A stretch of 64,000 bases of DNA from Mikania micrantha (taxonomy: Eukaryota; Streptophyta; Magnoliopsida; Asterales; Asteraceae): the NCBI GenBank assembly GCA_009363875.1, contig CM018691.1, forward strand, positions 1,550,001 to 1,614,000. Reading direction: 5' to 3'. The notes under the pieces were generated by a model. That model searched no databases. It was not told the origin of the DNA and saw only the letters and a program-made list of their open reading frames with translations. Numbering within the stretch: the stretch's first letter is position 1; each line of letters opens with the position of its first letter. Positions 23,178 to 34,986 of the stretch are shown piece after piece. Made by a program: the position numbers and the translations under genes.

Positions 23178-23956
23178 CCTGCTCTCTATCTCCACCCCTT
23201 CGATCTTCGCCTCGCACCCACTGCCCCGTCGATCTTCGCCACCCATCCACAGCCACCCGTCGATCTACGCCTCCCATCCACAGCCACCGCCATCGACTGC
23301 AGCGAATCGGTGCCGCCACACCTCTGCTCCACACTGTCGGCTGCACCCAACCGGAGCCTCCACACCGTCGACCACCTGCACCGGAACCATCGACCACCTA
23401 CTCCCTTACTCCCTCTCTGTCTGATGGGTTTCACGCACACCACCTGGCACCATTGAAGTTTTGGGTCTGAAACTCTGGATATTTGATTATTTGTGACTTA
23501 AGTGAAAGGAAACCCTTTGTGACTCATTGTTTCATTCTGGTATTTAATTCTTCGGATTGTTTCTTGATTCATTGGCTTCATTAGAGGACCAGGAGATGAC
23601 ACAACCTTTAGCATCTACATTATCTGATGTTTAATTTTTCTGGTCATGTCCCCAAAAAATCGATTTTTTCTTGTTGTATATAACATGATTGTTTGCTGTT
23701 GTATAACATGGATTTACAAGACGTTTGTTGATTGTTTGTATGTTTGAATTTTATCATCTTTAAATTTACCTTTTTTTGTTATTTATATTGTTACTGAAAA
23801 AAAGTTTAAGAAGGGTAAAATAGTCATCGGCATATTCATTCAGATGTTCAACCAAACATTTTTAACTAGTTCAGCACTTAATGGTTCAGACCCTCTTAAC
23901 CATTCAGACATCTTAATCATTCAGCACTTAATGATTCAGATGCTACCAAACGGCCC
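23178..23956. mobile_element. Truncated hAT-like non-autonomous element with GC-rich core
   Basis: The right end is clear. GATGCTACCAAACGGCCC at 23939-23956 is preceded by AATGATTCAG / AATGGTTCAG repeats typical of this MITE family (compare 34987). The core 23178-23420 is cytosine-rich and open in several frames at once, giving low-complexity Pro/Ser/His peptides that I do not accept as genes. The left end is missing where it abuts gag. Confidence 0.5.
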
Positions 23957-23960
23957 ATAA

Positions 23961-24302
23961 GACCTACTCATTTTCCTTTACGTTTCGACCTAAGTTTCGT
24001 TAAAAACGGATCAAGTTTTATGATAATATATATTAATATTATTTAAATGGTTAAACTTAACGATCGCTTAGACCACAACTATTTTGAATACTTGTTTTAT
24101 CTTCTTTACTCGTTTAAACGAACAATGATTTCTAATATTATATCATCGAATAATCAAATCTTATAAATTAAACAATAACTATTTTATTTATTAGACAAGA
24201 CCTTATAATTCACATGACCGTTCTATTATTATATTTTTGAGTAATAATATTTTAATTATAAACGAAAATATTTTACTTATGTCCGTAAAACGGGATGTTA
24301 CA
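23961..24302 (-). repeat. Truncated gypsy 3' LTR
   Basis: On the - strand it begins TGTAACATCCCGTTTTACGG, directly after a purine-rich GGTGGGGAGGA tract at 24303-24313 (a polypurine tract). This marks the junction of internal region and 3' LTR. The other end is lost at the hAT-like element. Confidence 0.6.
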
Positions 24303-24313
24303 TCCTCCCCACC
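24303..24313 (-). promoter_or_regulatory. Polypurine tract of a gypsy remnant
   Basis: GGTGGGGAGGA on the - strand, immediately before the TGTAACATCCCG LTR start. Upstream it reads LEDEIKTKVGRM, a common end of gypsy pol. Confidence 0.6.
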
Positions 24314-24517
24314 TTTGTTTTAATCTCGTCCTCGAGATTATTAAAATATGGGTAGGTGTGTGTATATATATTCATTTTTTACTCTAATTTCCATGTGTTT
24401 TCATGACCACATTTGAAGTTTCATTTAACATTGACTGACGTCAACTTTTTACGTTTAAATCTTTTTTTTTTTTTTCGTCGGTCTTGGATATGAAACTGTT
24501 TTTTTTTTCATTTGTAG

Positions 24518-24607
24518 AAAATGAGCAGACTTATTTACTATATCAATGATAACCCAAATCGTGTCACATTCACGACTAATTGGAGGAAGTTTTGTTGTAA
24601 AATTCAT
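24518..24607 (-). pseudogene. Ty3/gypsy integrase fragment
   Basis: On the - strand about 30 codons read MNFTTKLPPISRECDTIW, then a VIID stretch ending KSAHF. This matches the start of the gypsy integrase catalytic core (family form: 'LP...HD.IWVIVDRLTKSAHF'). It is fused by deletion to the polypurine-tract end of pol about 200 bp away. The rest of integrase, RT and gag is gone. Confidence 0.65.
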
Positions 24608-24620
24608 AGTTATCATTTCC

Positions 24621-26189
24621 GTTTACTGACCAGAAATGTCTGACCGATGACTGAGACGGACCATACTGGACAATACGACCCGTATTGAGGGTGTATTTCT
24701 AAATTTTTGGGTGTTAGTTTAACACAACCCTAATTAAAAGATATGAAAAGGGGGAATATAAATATTATTATTCTTATATAGCTATTGTCTATTGATTATA
24801 TATATTATATATTATATTATTTAGGTTATATGTACTGACGTTTTAAAATTTAATGTTTAAACCATCAGAAGTTTTTTTACTTCGAAAAAAAAAATAAACA
24901 GAGATAAGGTATTTATTTTAAAGATTTGCTTAAAGATTTGAGTTTTTATTAAATATGAAAGATTTGCTTAAAGATTTTAATTTTTCTTTTAATTAAACAA
25001 TTTGTGAGACGGATTTTGTAAGTAATTTTTATATTATTTTTATAACATAATTTTGAGGATTTGTATGATTTTATGTTTTTATGAAAAATTTGTATAGAGT
25101 TCGTGATGATAAATTTGATTTTGTTATACAACTTATACTTCTGCAAATAATATATAATACTTGTTCTCAATAATATACTGTGATAGTTTGTCGTAACGCG
25201 AGGGTGAATAAACATGGTTTTAATACAAAATGAAACAATAACAAAAGTGTTTTTTAATTGAAATTTGCAAAAATAAAAGAAAGAAATCCACGCCATTTTA
25301 TATGTCGGCGTTAAAAATGAATGAAAAAAAAATAAACACCCCGCCAACAGGTTAAATGTCATATCAGCATGATAACCTTTAAAGAGGCAAAAAGTATAGG
25401 ATTAGAATAATTTGTATAAGTTTAGTTACTTAATTGAAACATAAAAATTTGAGTTACTTAATTGAAACACCTTAGAAAGTCTATTACATTTGTATACGAA
25501 GTCTTCCCTTAAAAAACACATATGTTGTCATTTATAAAATTGGACTACTCATATAGCTATTTTAACATAGCAATGTGTTTTAAAGCTATGCTACTTTAAA
25601 TGATAGTTGTATAAGAAATAAGAGAAGATATAGCCACATACAATATCTCTTATTATACTTTAAATACACGGGCCTATTGTTTTTGACACCCCTGCATTAT
25701 CAGCTAACATCATTTGACTCTATACGAGTTATACAGGGCAATACGGGTCATATTGGTGTTAGTTGTGTCAGACAAAGTATGGTGACAGAAGCCATACGAA
25801 CTAAACTATACAAATCGTATAAAATTGTGAGATTAAATTTGAGCTGATTTAGAGAGGTTTAAAGATATATAATGTTATTACAACTGATTTACGTGTGTTT
25901 TTTACTTACCTATATATTTTTTAAAAGACATAGCTAATATCGTCTAAGTGTTTTGTTTGAATTTTTTACACAACCATGTTTAATCGTTTAGTTATTTAAT
26001 GTAACTATTTAGTATAATTGTAACCATTGTTTGAATATATACCACTATCATTGTTTAAGTTAACTATTGTTTATTAACCGTTACGCGCGTTTTTTAATTA
26101 TATAACAAAAGATAAAACAACAAATCACTCACATAATTAAACATAAGTGTTTGCACATCAAAAATACCAAACAAAAACACTAAAAACTA
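24621..26189. other. AT-rich intergenic region
   Basis: No gene supported. The 137-codon open frame on the - strand at 24949-25362 is low-complexity (Ile/Lys/Phe-rich), with no motif. TATACGAG / ATACGGGTC motifs at 25720-25800 belong to the scattered repeat family described at 14641. Confidence 0.5.
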
Positions 26190-26335
26190 CTAAGCATGGC
26201 CAGCAGGATCCACGTCATGCCTTTGTATAGAAAAGACAAGAACATGAACATCGAAATAAGCAGCCTGCTGCTCCACCAACAACCACATCATGTCCTTTAT
26301 GTGATAAAGGCGTGTAGCATGCTCACCAAGATCGC
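26190..26335 (-). pseudogene. Short coding-like remnant, unidentified
   Basis: On the - strand about 48 codons stay open to a TAG at 26192-26190, reading GEHATRLYHIKDMMWLLVEQ and ending DPAGHA. Composition is protein-like and GC is higher than its surroundings. It may be a retroelement ORF fragment, but I cannot name the family. There is no start or splice support. Confidence 0.3.
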
Positions 26336-26349
26336 AACGTCAGTTGGAT

Positions 26350-26565
26350 ACAGGGGTCTAAACGAATAAAGTCGGCTCGAAATACACTCGAGATCGGATC
26401 GGTAACAAACTCGAACGAGTCAAGCATAAACGAGGTCGAGCTCGAGCTTTAGTAACCGAGCTCGAACAAACTCGCAAGCCTTAACGAGCCTTTGTATATA
26501 TAAACGAGGTCAAGCTCGAGCTTTAGTAACTTAGCTCGAACAAGCTCGCGAGATTTTAAGAGTTT
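26350..26565. mobile_element. Terminal fragment with CGAGCTCGAG subterminal repeats
   Basis: Starts GGGGTCTAAACGA and carries many copies of GAGCTCGAGC / AGCTCGAACAAGCTCG. This is the repeated short motif expected of hAT-type subterminal regions. No opposite end is visible, so it is probably one end of a truncated element. Confidence 0.45.
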
Positions 26566-28053
26566 AAGGAACTTCTACGTATTTATAATTATTTTATTTT
26601 TTTTTTGACAAAGCATGGCAAATCCATATGTATCAAGAACAAGATCCAAACATCCAGTTCAATTCAAAAAGCCTACTTCAATTCAAAAAACCCTAACATC
26701 CTAATAAGCCCTCATCCCAAATTCCATCGACCGTCGCTCACAGTCTCACATGGCATCGCTCCGGCGACCGGAAGTTGTAATCGGCCAACATTTTGAGTTA
26801 TTCCCCGTCACTCCATCAGTGGCCTAAATCCTGTAGCGTAATTCAACATTCACCAACATTTTGAGTTCAAGGCCTTCAGCCGAATTCTCGTAAGGTCAAA
26901 GCCTGAAGTTGTAATCGGCCATCACACTGGTAAGGCAATTTTCAGTTTATTTAACTCCGTTCATGGTGATCAACTGCTCGTTACTATTTGGTGTCGAAAG
27001 TCGAAACCAATGATATTGTTAATCACTTTTGACTTTTAGCCATCGAAGAAGTCAGAACCTTCCTCCTATTGTTCAAAGCTCACTATCACTACACTTTTCA
27101 CATATAGAAGCCAGAAAACGAAACTAAAATCCAAATTATCCGTAGTTAGGGTTCCTAATCTACATAGAAATCCATTCTTAAGGTATATATTCCATTTTTC
27201 TTCTCTTCCACCCTTATTTTGATGCTAATTTACCTGTTTTGCTAATCGGATCACTTTGATTTCGTTTATTTTGAGTTTTTTTTGTTGATCTCTTGTTTCA
27301 ATTGCAGTACGTAGGGTTTCTGAAATCGATGTTTGGTTGTTTCTGATTAGATCGACATCTGTGTGGTGGATTATCTGATGTTGTTATTGTAATTGCATAT
27401 TGCGTGTTTCTGTGATTCGATGAGTTACATCTTGAGAGCTAGCGAATAAGTTAGTTATATCGCCTTGATTTTGCCAAATGGAGTTAGATTGGATTTATCA
27501 TGATCTGAAGGCATTAATTCAAAGTTGTCTCACAACTGATGACCATAGCAAATAGATCACTATGTGCTAAGGGATAATGATTAAGCGAATGAAGAAGTGC
27601 TGTAAATTAATACTAGGATGTGTTGTAACCTCTGAGTTGTGAGTTTGCTTTGTACAATGCTTATATCAGTTTAATGCTTCTGGTTCATCACTTTTGTAGC
27701 TTCTTTAATTATTGAAACTATTTAAGAGAAGATAAATTGGAAACAAAATTATAACAAATAATCTTATAAATATACAACACTAACATGATATTTAAGTGGC
27801 TTGTCATTTAATTTTTTCAGATGTTGCCCTGCAGGCCTGCACCAAGATCAAGGTTTATAATATTGTTTCCCCAACAATAGTTTGATTAGCTACAGCCCAA
27901 TACTTTTTATGTGTTTGCATTTTGTAGAATTTGATGGATAGCTTTCTTTTCCCAAGTATGATATTGTATCCAGAAAAAAAAAATCACTAATGTTGGTTGA
28001 ACTTCTGGTCTAATAAATATCCCCCGCTAAGGAAATTCTGCCTATTAGCCCTT
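26566..28053 (+). other. Possible 5' end of the downstream coiled-coil gene
   Basis: No coding exon found. At 27060-27182 a non-coding, pyrimidine-flanked stretch ends CTTAAG|GTATATATTCC, a good donor. It could be the 5' UTR exon spliced to the acceptor TTTTCTACAG at 35779, just before the ATG at 35800. If so, the complete copia element at 28059-33597 lies in a 5' UTR intron of about 8.6 kb. A transcript is needed to decide. Confidence 0.35.
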
Positions 28054-28058
28054 TTTGA

Positions 28059-28196
28059 TATTAAGCCGTGATTTTAGTATCTATTTATGTACATGATTAT
28101 TTATATATTTAGGGTCTATTGCTGTATATATATAGGGCCGCATATGTAAACACAATTATTGAATATACAATTATCAGTGATACAATACTGATTTTA
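28059..28196 (+). repeat. 5' LTR of the copia element
   Basis: 138 bp, TATTAAGCCGTG to ACTGATTTTA. It contains TATATATATAG, a likely TATA box, near 28126. Confidence 0.93.
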
Positions 28197-28209
28197 TGGT
28201 ATCACAGCC
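28197..28209 (+). promoter_or_regulatory. Copia primer binding site
   Basis: TGGTATCACAGCC, directly after the LTR. It is an initiator-tRNA-Met-type site with one difference from TGGTATCAGAGCC. Confidence 0.85.
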
Positions 28210-29442
28210 ACCGATTAAACAACCCTAAAAATTGCCGTCTTTTTTTTTTCTTCTGTACGTCGATCCCTACAACAACCCTAATTGCCGACAATGGCCATCA
28301 CCACCTTCACCACAGCAGAGAAAACCAATCACAATTCCCACAAATTCGGCTTCAAATTAAGCCCTACCAACTATGGATATTGGAAAACTATGATCAAACC
28401 TTTTCTTATCACCAATAGTCTGTACGATTACATCGATGGTTCCCTTCCCTGTCCATCCCAGACCATCGCCATTGCCACTTCATCATCTGACAAAGACCAA
28501 CCGCCACTCCCGCCAAAACCAAACCCTGAATACTCGACATGGGTTTCAAATGATGCTCATGTTCGCATGCTCCTGCTGTCCACAATCTCTGAATCCTCAT
28601 TCAAGCATGTCCAAGGCGATACTTCTCGTGACCTATGGCTTTCTCTGGAACGTGCTTACGCACCACACACATCTTCACGAGAATATACATTGAGAACCCA
28701 ACTCCTCAAGATGGAGATGCAATCTGATGAAACATCCACAGCATATATCACGCGAGCCCAAGAATACAATGATGCATTAGCCAACATTGGTGCAGCCATG
28801 CAGGAAAAGGATGTTATTATGCTGATTATCTCAGGCCTTCGGGAAGAATACAACGCCTTGAAACCCACCCTTATTGCACGACATCCTCCAGTAACCCTCT
28901 TGGAATTACCTGGATTGCTAGCTGATCATGAATACATGACAAAAAGGGTTGATCCCACTCTCTCTGCTGTTCCCCAGTCATTCACTGCTACTAACAGCCG
29001 TGACTCAGCCTCTCACAACAGCCTTCAACTTCCTCCTGAAACTGTTCAGTCACTTCAACAACTTATGACTCAACTAGGCTTCACTGTGCAACCTGCACAG
29101 CAACCAAATCAGCAACCAAATCAGCAACCAAATCAGGCCCATTACAGCACCCGTGGACAATCTACTCGTGACCGTAGTTCCTATAACAACAACAGGCGTG
29201 GACGTGGAAACTACAACCGAAACACTGGCTCCTCGTTAGTTAATAATTCCAGATTTGCTTGGGCATCTAATCAGAATACCGTCTATGGTTCTTGCAACAG
29301 GTGTGGTATTGGGCATGTTCCCTCACAATGCCCAAATCGTGATCCAGCGACAATTCGTCCATCAAGGCACGCTCCACAAGCAAACTTTGCTGCACAAGCA
29401 TCATCATCTTGGCTGCCGGACACTGGTGCAAACAGTCATGCT

Positions 29443-30131
29443 CTTGGTTTTAAATTGCGAGATGCGCTCTGATGCGTTTTGTCTCAAAATCCGATGCGTG
29501 ATGCGTGTTGCGCGATGCGAGCGCATCACGTATGCGATGCGGTCTTTATTAAAAAATACCAAAAAAATAATTATATATAATATTTAAACTTTTTAACTTA
29601 TAAACACTAAAAATAAGAAATTAAAATAAATAAATAAATAAGAAAGCTTAACATACGACCAAATAAACTTGATGTACAACCACATAAACCTAAGTTTAGA
29701 TAGAAATCACGTATAAGATGTTAAATAAATAAATAAATATGCATCCAGCTATTTTAGTAAGGAAAGAATAGAAATTAGGGTTTTCTCCTTTACGCATCCA
29801 GCTGCTTCTTTCACGCGTCTTTCTTCTCGCATCCTTCACAGCTGCTTCTCCTTCACTGCAGCCATTTTCCTTCACACAGTCCTTCTCCTTCATCGCATCT
29901 ACTACACAATCGCAGATATTTTCTAAATCGGCGCTCAATTCCTCGTTTTGCCGCTCAATTTCTTAAATCGACGTGATTGGCCGCAATCCACGACCGGCGC
30001 AACATGCGTCTAACACCGCATCATCTCCGCATCTTGGGTTGACGCCGCATCTGAGGTTGCGTTGCGTCACATGGACTGCATCACCGCATCATCGCAATTT
30101 ACGCGAAAATTGCGCGCAATTTAAAACCAAG
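29443..30131. mobile_element. hAT-type MITE nested in copia pol (689 bp)
   Basis: A perfect 17-bp terminal inverted repeat CTTGGTTTTAAATTGCG and a perfect 8-bp target duplication GTCATGCT (29435-29442, 30132-30139). Both ends are packed with GATGCG / CGCATC motifs, the pattern of hAT subterminal transposase sites. No transposase. It must be younger than the copia copy, whose own LTRs are identical. Confidence 0.92.
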
Positions 30132-31687
30132 GTCATGCTGCACCCGACCTCACTAGCTTTGACAATGCTGAGCCTTATTTTGGTAAGGACAAACTTTTTG
30201 TTGGTAATGGACATAGGTTACCTATTCTGCATATTGGTTCCACAACTTTCAATTCACCAAATAAAACCCTTTCTATTAAAAACATCCTTCATGTTCCACA
30301 AATAAAACAAAATCTTCTTTCGGTACAACGTTTTTGTCAAGATAACAATGTCTTCTTTGAGTTTCACTCTACTTTTTTTTGTGTGAAGGATTCGGTTACC
30401 AGAACTATCCTCCTCATGGGTCCAAGTAAAGACGGTCTCTACCACTTTCATCCACCAAATACCAATCCTGTCTCAAATGTTGCTTTCTCTGCTGTTCGGG
30501 CTTCTGCTACAACTTGGCACCAAAGACTTGGACATCCTCACTTGCAACTTTTACAATCTATGATTTCTAGGAATTGTCTTCCTACTAGCAATAATTCTGT
30601 TTTTCCTTTTTGTAATTCTTGTCCTATGGGAAAATCTTCAAAATTGCATTTATCTTCTTCAAATTATAAAAGTGCCCATGTTTTGGATTTAGTTTTTTGT
30701 GATGTTTGGGGGCCTGCCCCTGTTGCTTCCTTTTATGGTCATCGCTATTTTTTACTTTGTGTTGATCATCACACTAGATACATGTGGATATTTCCCATTA
30801 AAACGAAATCTGATGTATTTAGCACTTTCAAACACTTTCACACAATGGTTGAAAGGCAATTCAAAACACAACTTAAATCAGTCCAAACAGATTGGGGAGG
30901 GGAATTTCGAAACTTATCCACCTTCTTTAAAACACTTGGAATCCTACATCGCCTATCTTGTCCTCATACAAGCGAACAAAATGGCTTTGTTGAGAGACGA
31001 CACCGTCATGTGGTAGAAACCGGTCTAACCCTTCTCGCACAATCTGGTGTTCCAAATCACTTTTGGAACTTTGCTTTTGAAACCGCCACATACTTAATAA
31101 ACCGCATGCCTTCTCGTACCTCATCCCACATCTCTCCTTTTGAACATCTTCTCAAACGAAAACCAGATCTTTCTTTTTTACGTGTCTTCGGGTGTCAATG
31201 TTTTCCTCATCTTCGTCCATACAATCCACACAAAACGGATTTCCGTTCATTACCATGTGTCTTCTTAGGATACAGTCCCTCTCATCATGGATATCAGTGT
31301 CTTGATCCTACCACAAATCGCATTTACATAGCCCGACATGTTCGATTTAATGAAACATCTTTTCCTTTTCTTCAATCATCCTCTCCTCCATCTACCCCAT
31401 CCTCTCCTGACCCTTATTTTTCCTCCTATCCCTTACCTACACCAATTGACCAGCCACTCTCTTCCGCACCCAACCAACAATCTCCACCACCAACTTCAAA
31501 TCCAACTGCCTCACCCACCACCTCAAACCAACCTGAATCTGTCCAACCACCCTCTAACACGGCTGAAACAAACAAATCATCTACAGGCGACCCTCCTATT
31601 ATCACCTATCAGCGTCGCTCATCTACAACCACTCAACCTACTGTCCCAGCCTATCAAAATTATCAAAATCCAGTCCAAACTACATCT

Positions 31688-31732
31688 TCCACCACCACAC
31701 CCGATCCACCACCACACCCGATCCACCACCAC
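31688..31732 (+). repeat. 17-bp tandem duplication causing a frameshift
   Basis: The sequence matches itself at an offset of 17 bp through this stretch (ACACCCGATCCACCACC-type unit). Seventeen is not a multiple of three, so the integrase-side frame ends at a TAA (31775-31777) while RT-RNase H lies in another frame. Confidence 0.88.
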
Positions 31733-33448
31733 CTCAGCCTTCTACCCAAACCCAATCCACCTCAATACCTAGTATAACTGACACCCAACATCGCCCCCGA
31801 CCCCCAAATTTACGACAAAACCCTAAGCAAAAAACACCTCACAATGCCTCTGCTTTTCACACTTCTATTGATTCCTCCTCAACCGAACCATCCACCTTTT
31901 CCATTGCCAACAAAAGTCCTCAATGGCGCACTGCCATGACAGAGGAATACAAAGCTCTAATGAGAAACGGTACATGGACTTTAGTACCACCAGTTCCTAA
32001 TGCTAACGTTGTTGATTGTAAGTGGGTATACAGGTTGAAACATGATGAACATGGGAATATAAAACGGTACAAAGCTCGTTTAGTTGCAAAAGGCTTTAAC
32101 CAACAACCGGGCATTGACTATCATGAGACATTCAGTCCAGTGGTGAAATCCACCACGGTTCGGGTGGTTTTGTCACTTGCTGTTACACGGCAATGGCCTC
32201 TCCGCCAATTAGATGTTCAGAACGCCTTTCTTCACGGTGATCTCAAGGAAACCGTGTACTTGAGACAACCACAAGGTTTCATCGATCCACAAAAGCCACA
32301 ACATGTCTGTCTACTTCACAAGTCCCTGTATGGCCTCAAACAAGCTCCGAGAGCCTGGTTCAATCGTCTTTCCGGTATCTTATTACAGCTTGGGTTTCAC
32401 GGTTCCAAAACAGATCCCTCTCTGTTCATTTATTCCCATAATGGTCACTTACTATATATGCTTGTATATGTGGATGACATAATCCTCACTGGCAACAATT
32501 CACAGCTCATTGACCACATTGTTCAACGGCTGAGCAATATCTTTGCGATCCAAGACATGGGTCGGTTATCATACTTTTTGGGCGTTGAGGTCATTTTTAA
32601 GGGACATGATCTGATTCTCTCACAAAAAAAATATATTGCTGACATCATTCAGAAAGCAGGTTTCTCTCAGTCAAAACCGGTTGACTCCCCTATGGTTCCT
32701 AACTCTGAATTGGCTCTTGGTGATAGTCCTTTATTTGACAATGCAGTGAAATTTAGACAAACCGTTGGCGCTTTGCAGTATCTCACTCTTACCAGACCTG
32801 ACATAACCTTTGCGGTGAACAAAGTTTGTCAATTTATGCACTCTCCTACAGATAATCATTGGTCAGCCGTCAAAAGAATTCTTCGGTATCTTCAAGGAAC
32901 ATCCAGTCTTGGGTTGTTGATTCAACAAAAGTCAGCACCTGTGATTCATGCGTACACTGATGCTCACAAACAATCTCTTACTGCCTTTTCTGATGCAGAT
33001 TGGGCTGGCTCCCTTGATGACCGTCGCTCCACGGGGGGATTTGCTATTTATCTTGGGTCCAATCTTATTTCATGGCGTGCTCGTAAACAACGTACCGTCT
33101 CTCGGTCATCTACAGAATCCGAATACAAAGCCCTAGCCGACACTGTTGCTGAGTTAACATGGCTTGAAGCACTTCTGAAAGAACTTCATGTTTCCATGAA
33201 ATTGCCACCTATCTTATGGTGTGATAATCTAGGCGCTACCTATCTATCATCCAATCCTGTTTTTCATGCTCGTACAAAACATGTGGAAATTGACTTTCAT
33301 TTTGTCAGAGAAAGGGTTGCTCAAAAACAGCTCTCAATCCAGTTTATCAAAACAGACGATCAGATTGCAGATGTGTTTACAAAACCTCTATCCTTACAAC
33401 GATTCTTATTTCTTAGGTCCAAGCTAAAAGTTGCTTCCCGGCATTAGC

Positions 33449-33459
33449 TTGAGGGGGGA
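33449..33459 (+). promoter_or_regulatory. Copia polypurine tract
   Basis: TTGAGGGGGGA directly before the 3' LTR, two bases after the stop codon of pol. Confidence 0.85.
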
Positions 33460-33597
33460 TATTAAGCCGTGATTTTAGTATCTATTTATGTACATGATTA
33501 TTTATATATTTAGGGTCTATTGCTGTATATATATAGGGCCGCATATGTAAACACAATTATTGAATATACAATTATCAGTGATACAATACTGATTTTA
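33460..33597 (+). repeat. 3' LTR of the copia element
   Basis: 138 bp, no difference seen from the 5' LTR, followed by the TTTGA duplication. Confidence 0.93.
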
Positions 33598-34372
33598 TTT
33601 GAGATTTATATTTGAACCTTGAATTCTAAATTTGCAAAAAACATGGTTTTTTTTTTATTTTTATTTTTTATATATTCTGTCATGCTTGTGTACTTGTATC
33701 AGAATTTTCTTCAATAAGTAGACACATTTATATTTGTGCAACTATTGAAAAGTTGTTTGGTTGCCTTCAAAAGTTGGAAGGGGAATAGTGGAAGTAGGGT
33801 TATACGGGCCCTCCTATCATATATTTCTGGCTTCCAAATTCCAATTGGAGAGTTTTGAAAAACTAATCGGGTCCTTATTGGAAACATGATTGATTTTCAA
33901 AATTTTTGCAAATATGAATTGCTCATGTAATGTATTTCTTTTTAAGGTAACATTAAACATCAATGAAGTTTGTAATATATGTTCTGTTTCAACATATATT
34001 TGTTATTTGCCTGAGTTAGCAAGATGGGTGTGTTAGGTAATAGGTCAAAGTTGTTAATTTTTATCATGGATTAAGAAGGGTCTGGCCAATTTGGTTGACC
34101 TGCCAACGCTATTTTGTTCAATTATTTTATTAATTAGTAAATTATAAATACGAATAAAAACCACGCTATTAGAAGTATGATCTGTTTTTTCATAAAGTAA
34201 AGGTTACAAACAATTGGATACACTTTAGGTGACTTTCAACCTATTTGACACATCTTACTATTGTTTTATTTGCTTATAATGTCTAGTATCATGCTTGAAT
34301 AATTCTGAAGTAGTATATATTTTGTTAATCTATACCTAGTAACCAAGTACATGTTTGCATCAGGTGTCACAA

Positions 34373-34398
<26 letters not shown>
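34373..34398 (+). repeat. C26 homopolymer
   Basis: Twenty-six consecutive C residues after GGTGTCACAA. The flank resembles an inverted LTR end. Length may be inexact for technical reasons. Confidence 0.85.
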
Positions 34399-34403
<5 letters not shown>

Positions 34404-34986
34404 GACCCCTTCGTATTCTATTTCTTTTCCGTGTAATATTTAATATTTTATCTATTCAACTGTCTATTAGTTTCACCTCTACACTACTTAATAATTCCTC
34501 AACCATGTAACACATGGGTTTTTTAATCTAGTAATCTGCAATATATAAGCACCAGGTATGAAAATCAGGTCCTAAGGTGAGGCCGTTTTTTTGCATTTCT
34601 AAATGGCAGAGGTCGAAGTTGTATATATATCTCATTGTGGACCAAAAACACTTATTTTGTCTTTAGTTTCTCATCAACTTTGCTGTAACACCATCAAATG
34701 CTGGTCACCCACCCTTATCTAAATACCTAGGTGTGTTATATATCTATTTATATGGGTAAGGTTGTTGTTGTATATAGGGGCTTAATGGTTTATTCAGATG
34801 AAAACCACTAAAGGATTGAGAACTGAGAACTTTAAAATTAGTTTGATTAAGTGATTTATCATTTATGTATGAATATTGTTGGAGGTTCAAATGCGAACCA
34901 AAAAAGTTAAAAACCACAAAATTATGCGTGCATTTGCATGTGCTTCAATCTATTCAGATGTCAGATGGGTGAACCTAGACCATTTA

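Larger units (their letters stand above)
28291..33447 (+). pseudogene. Copia gag-pol polyprotein, disrupted
   Basis: Order along the frame: retrotransposon gag (YWKTMIKPFL, from about residue 30), a zinc knuckle CNRCGIGHVPSQC (spacing C-x2-C-x3-H-x4-C, one residue short of the usual form), and protease DTGA at about 29422. Then come the gag-pre-integrase HHCC (WHQRLGHPH ... CNSC), the integrase core with D, D and E (CDVWGP, QTDWGGEF, EQNGFVERRHR), reverse transcriptase (AFLHGDL, YVDDIIL) and RNase H (SDADWAG, ESEYKALA). Two lesions break it. A 689-bp MITE plus 8-bp TSD sits at 29443-30139, five residues after the protease DTG. A 17-bp tandem duplication lies within 31688-31732. Removing the lengths of both gives an exact 1481-codon frame, so no other indel is present. 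Confidence 0.93.
28059..33597 (+). mobile_element. Complete Ty1/copia retrotransposon (short-LTR type)
   Basis: Two 138-bp LTRs (28059-28196, 33460-33597) that look identical flank a gag-pol region. The target-site duplication is TTTGA (28054-28058, 33598-33602). Internal landmarks are a PBS at 28197 and a polypurine tract ending at 33459. The LTR ends are TA...TA, not the usual TG...CA. Both the PBS/PPT junctions and the TSD support these ends. The short LTRs and the domain order GAG-PR-INT-RT-RH suggest the Ale/Retrofit group. It contains a nested hAT MITE and a frameshift, so it cannot make its polyprotein. Confidence 0.95.

Noticed and set aside
23077..23456. Pro/Ser/His-rich open frames on both strands
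   Set aside because: Only the first about 35 codons are gag. The rest is cytosine-rich repeat DNA open in several frames at once.
24949..25362. 137-codon open frame on the - strand
   Set aside because: Ile/Lys/Phe/Tyr low complexity typical of AT-rich DNA. No motif, no splice context.
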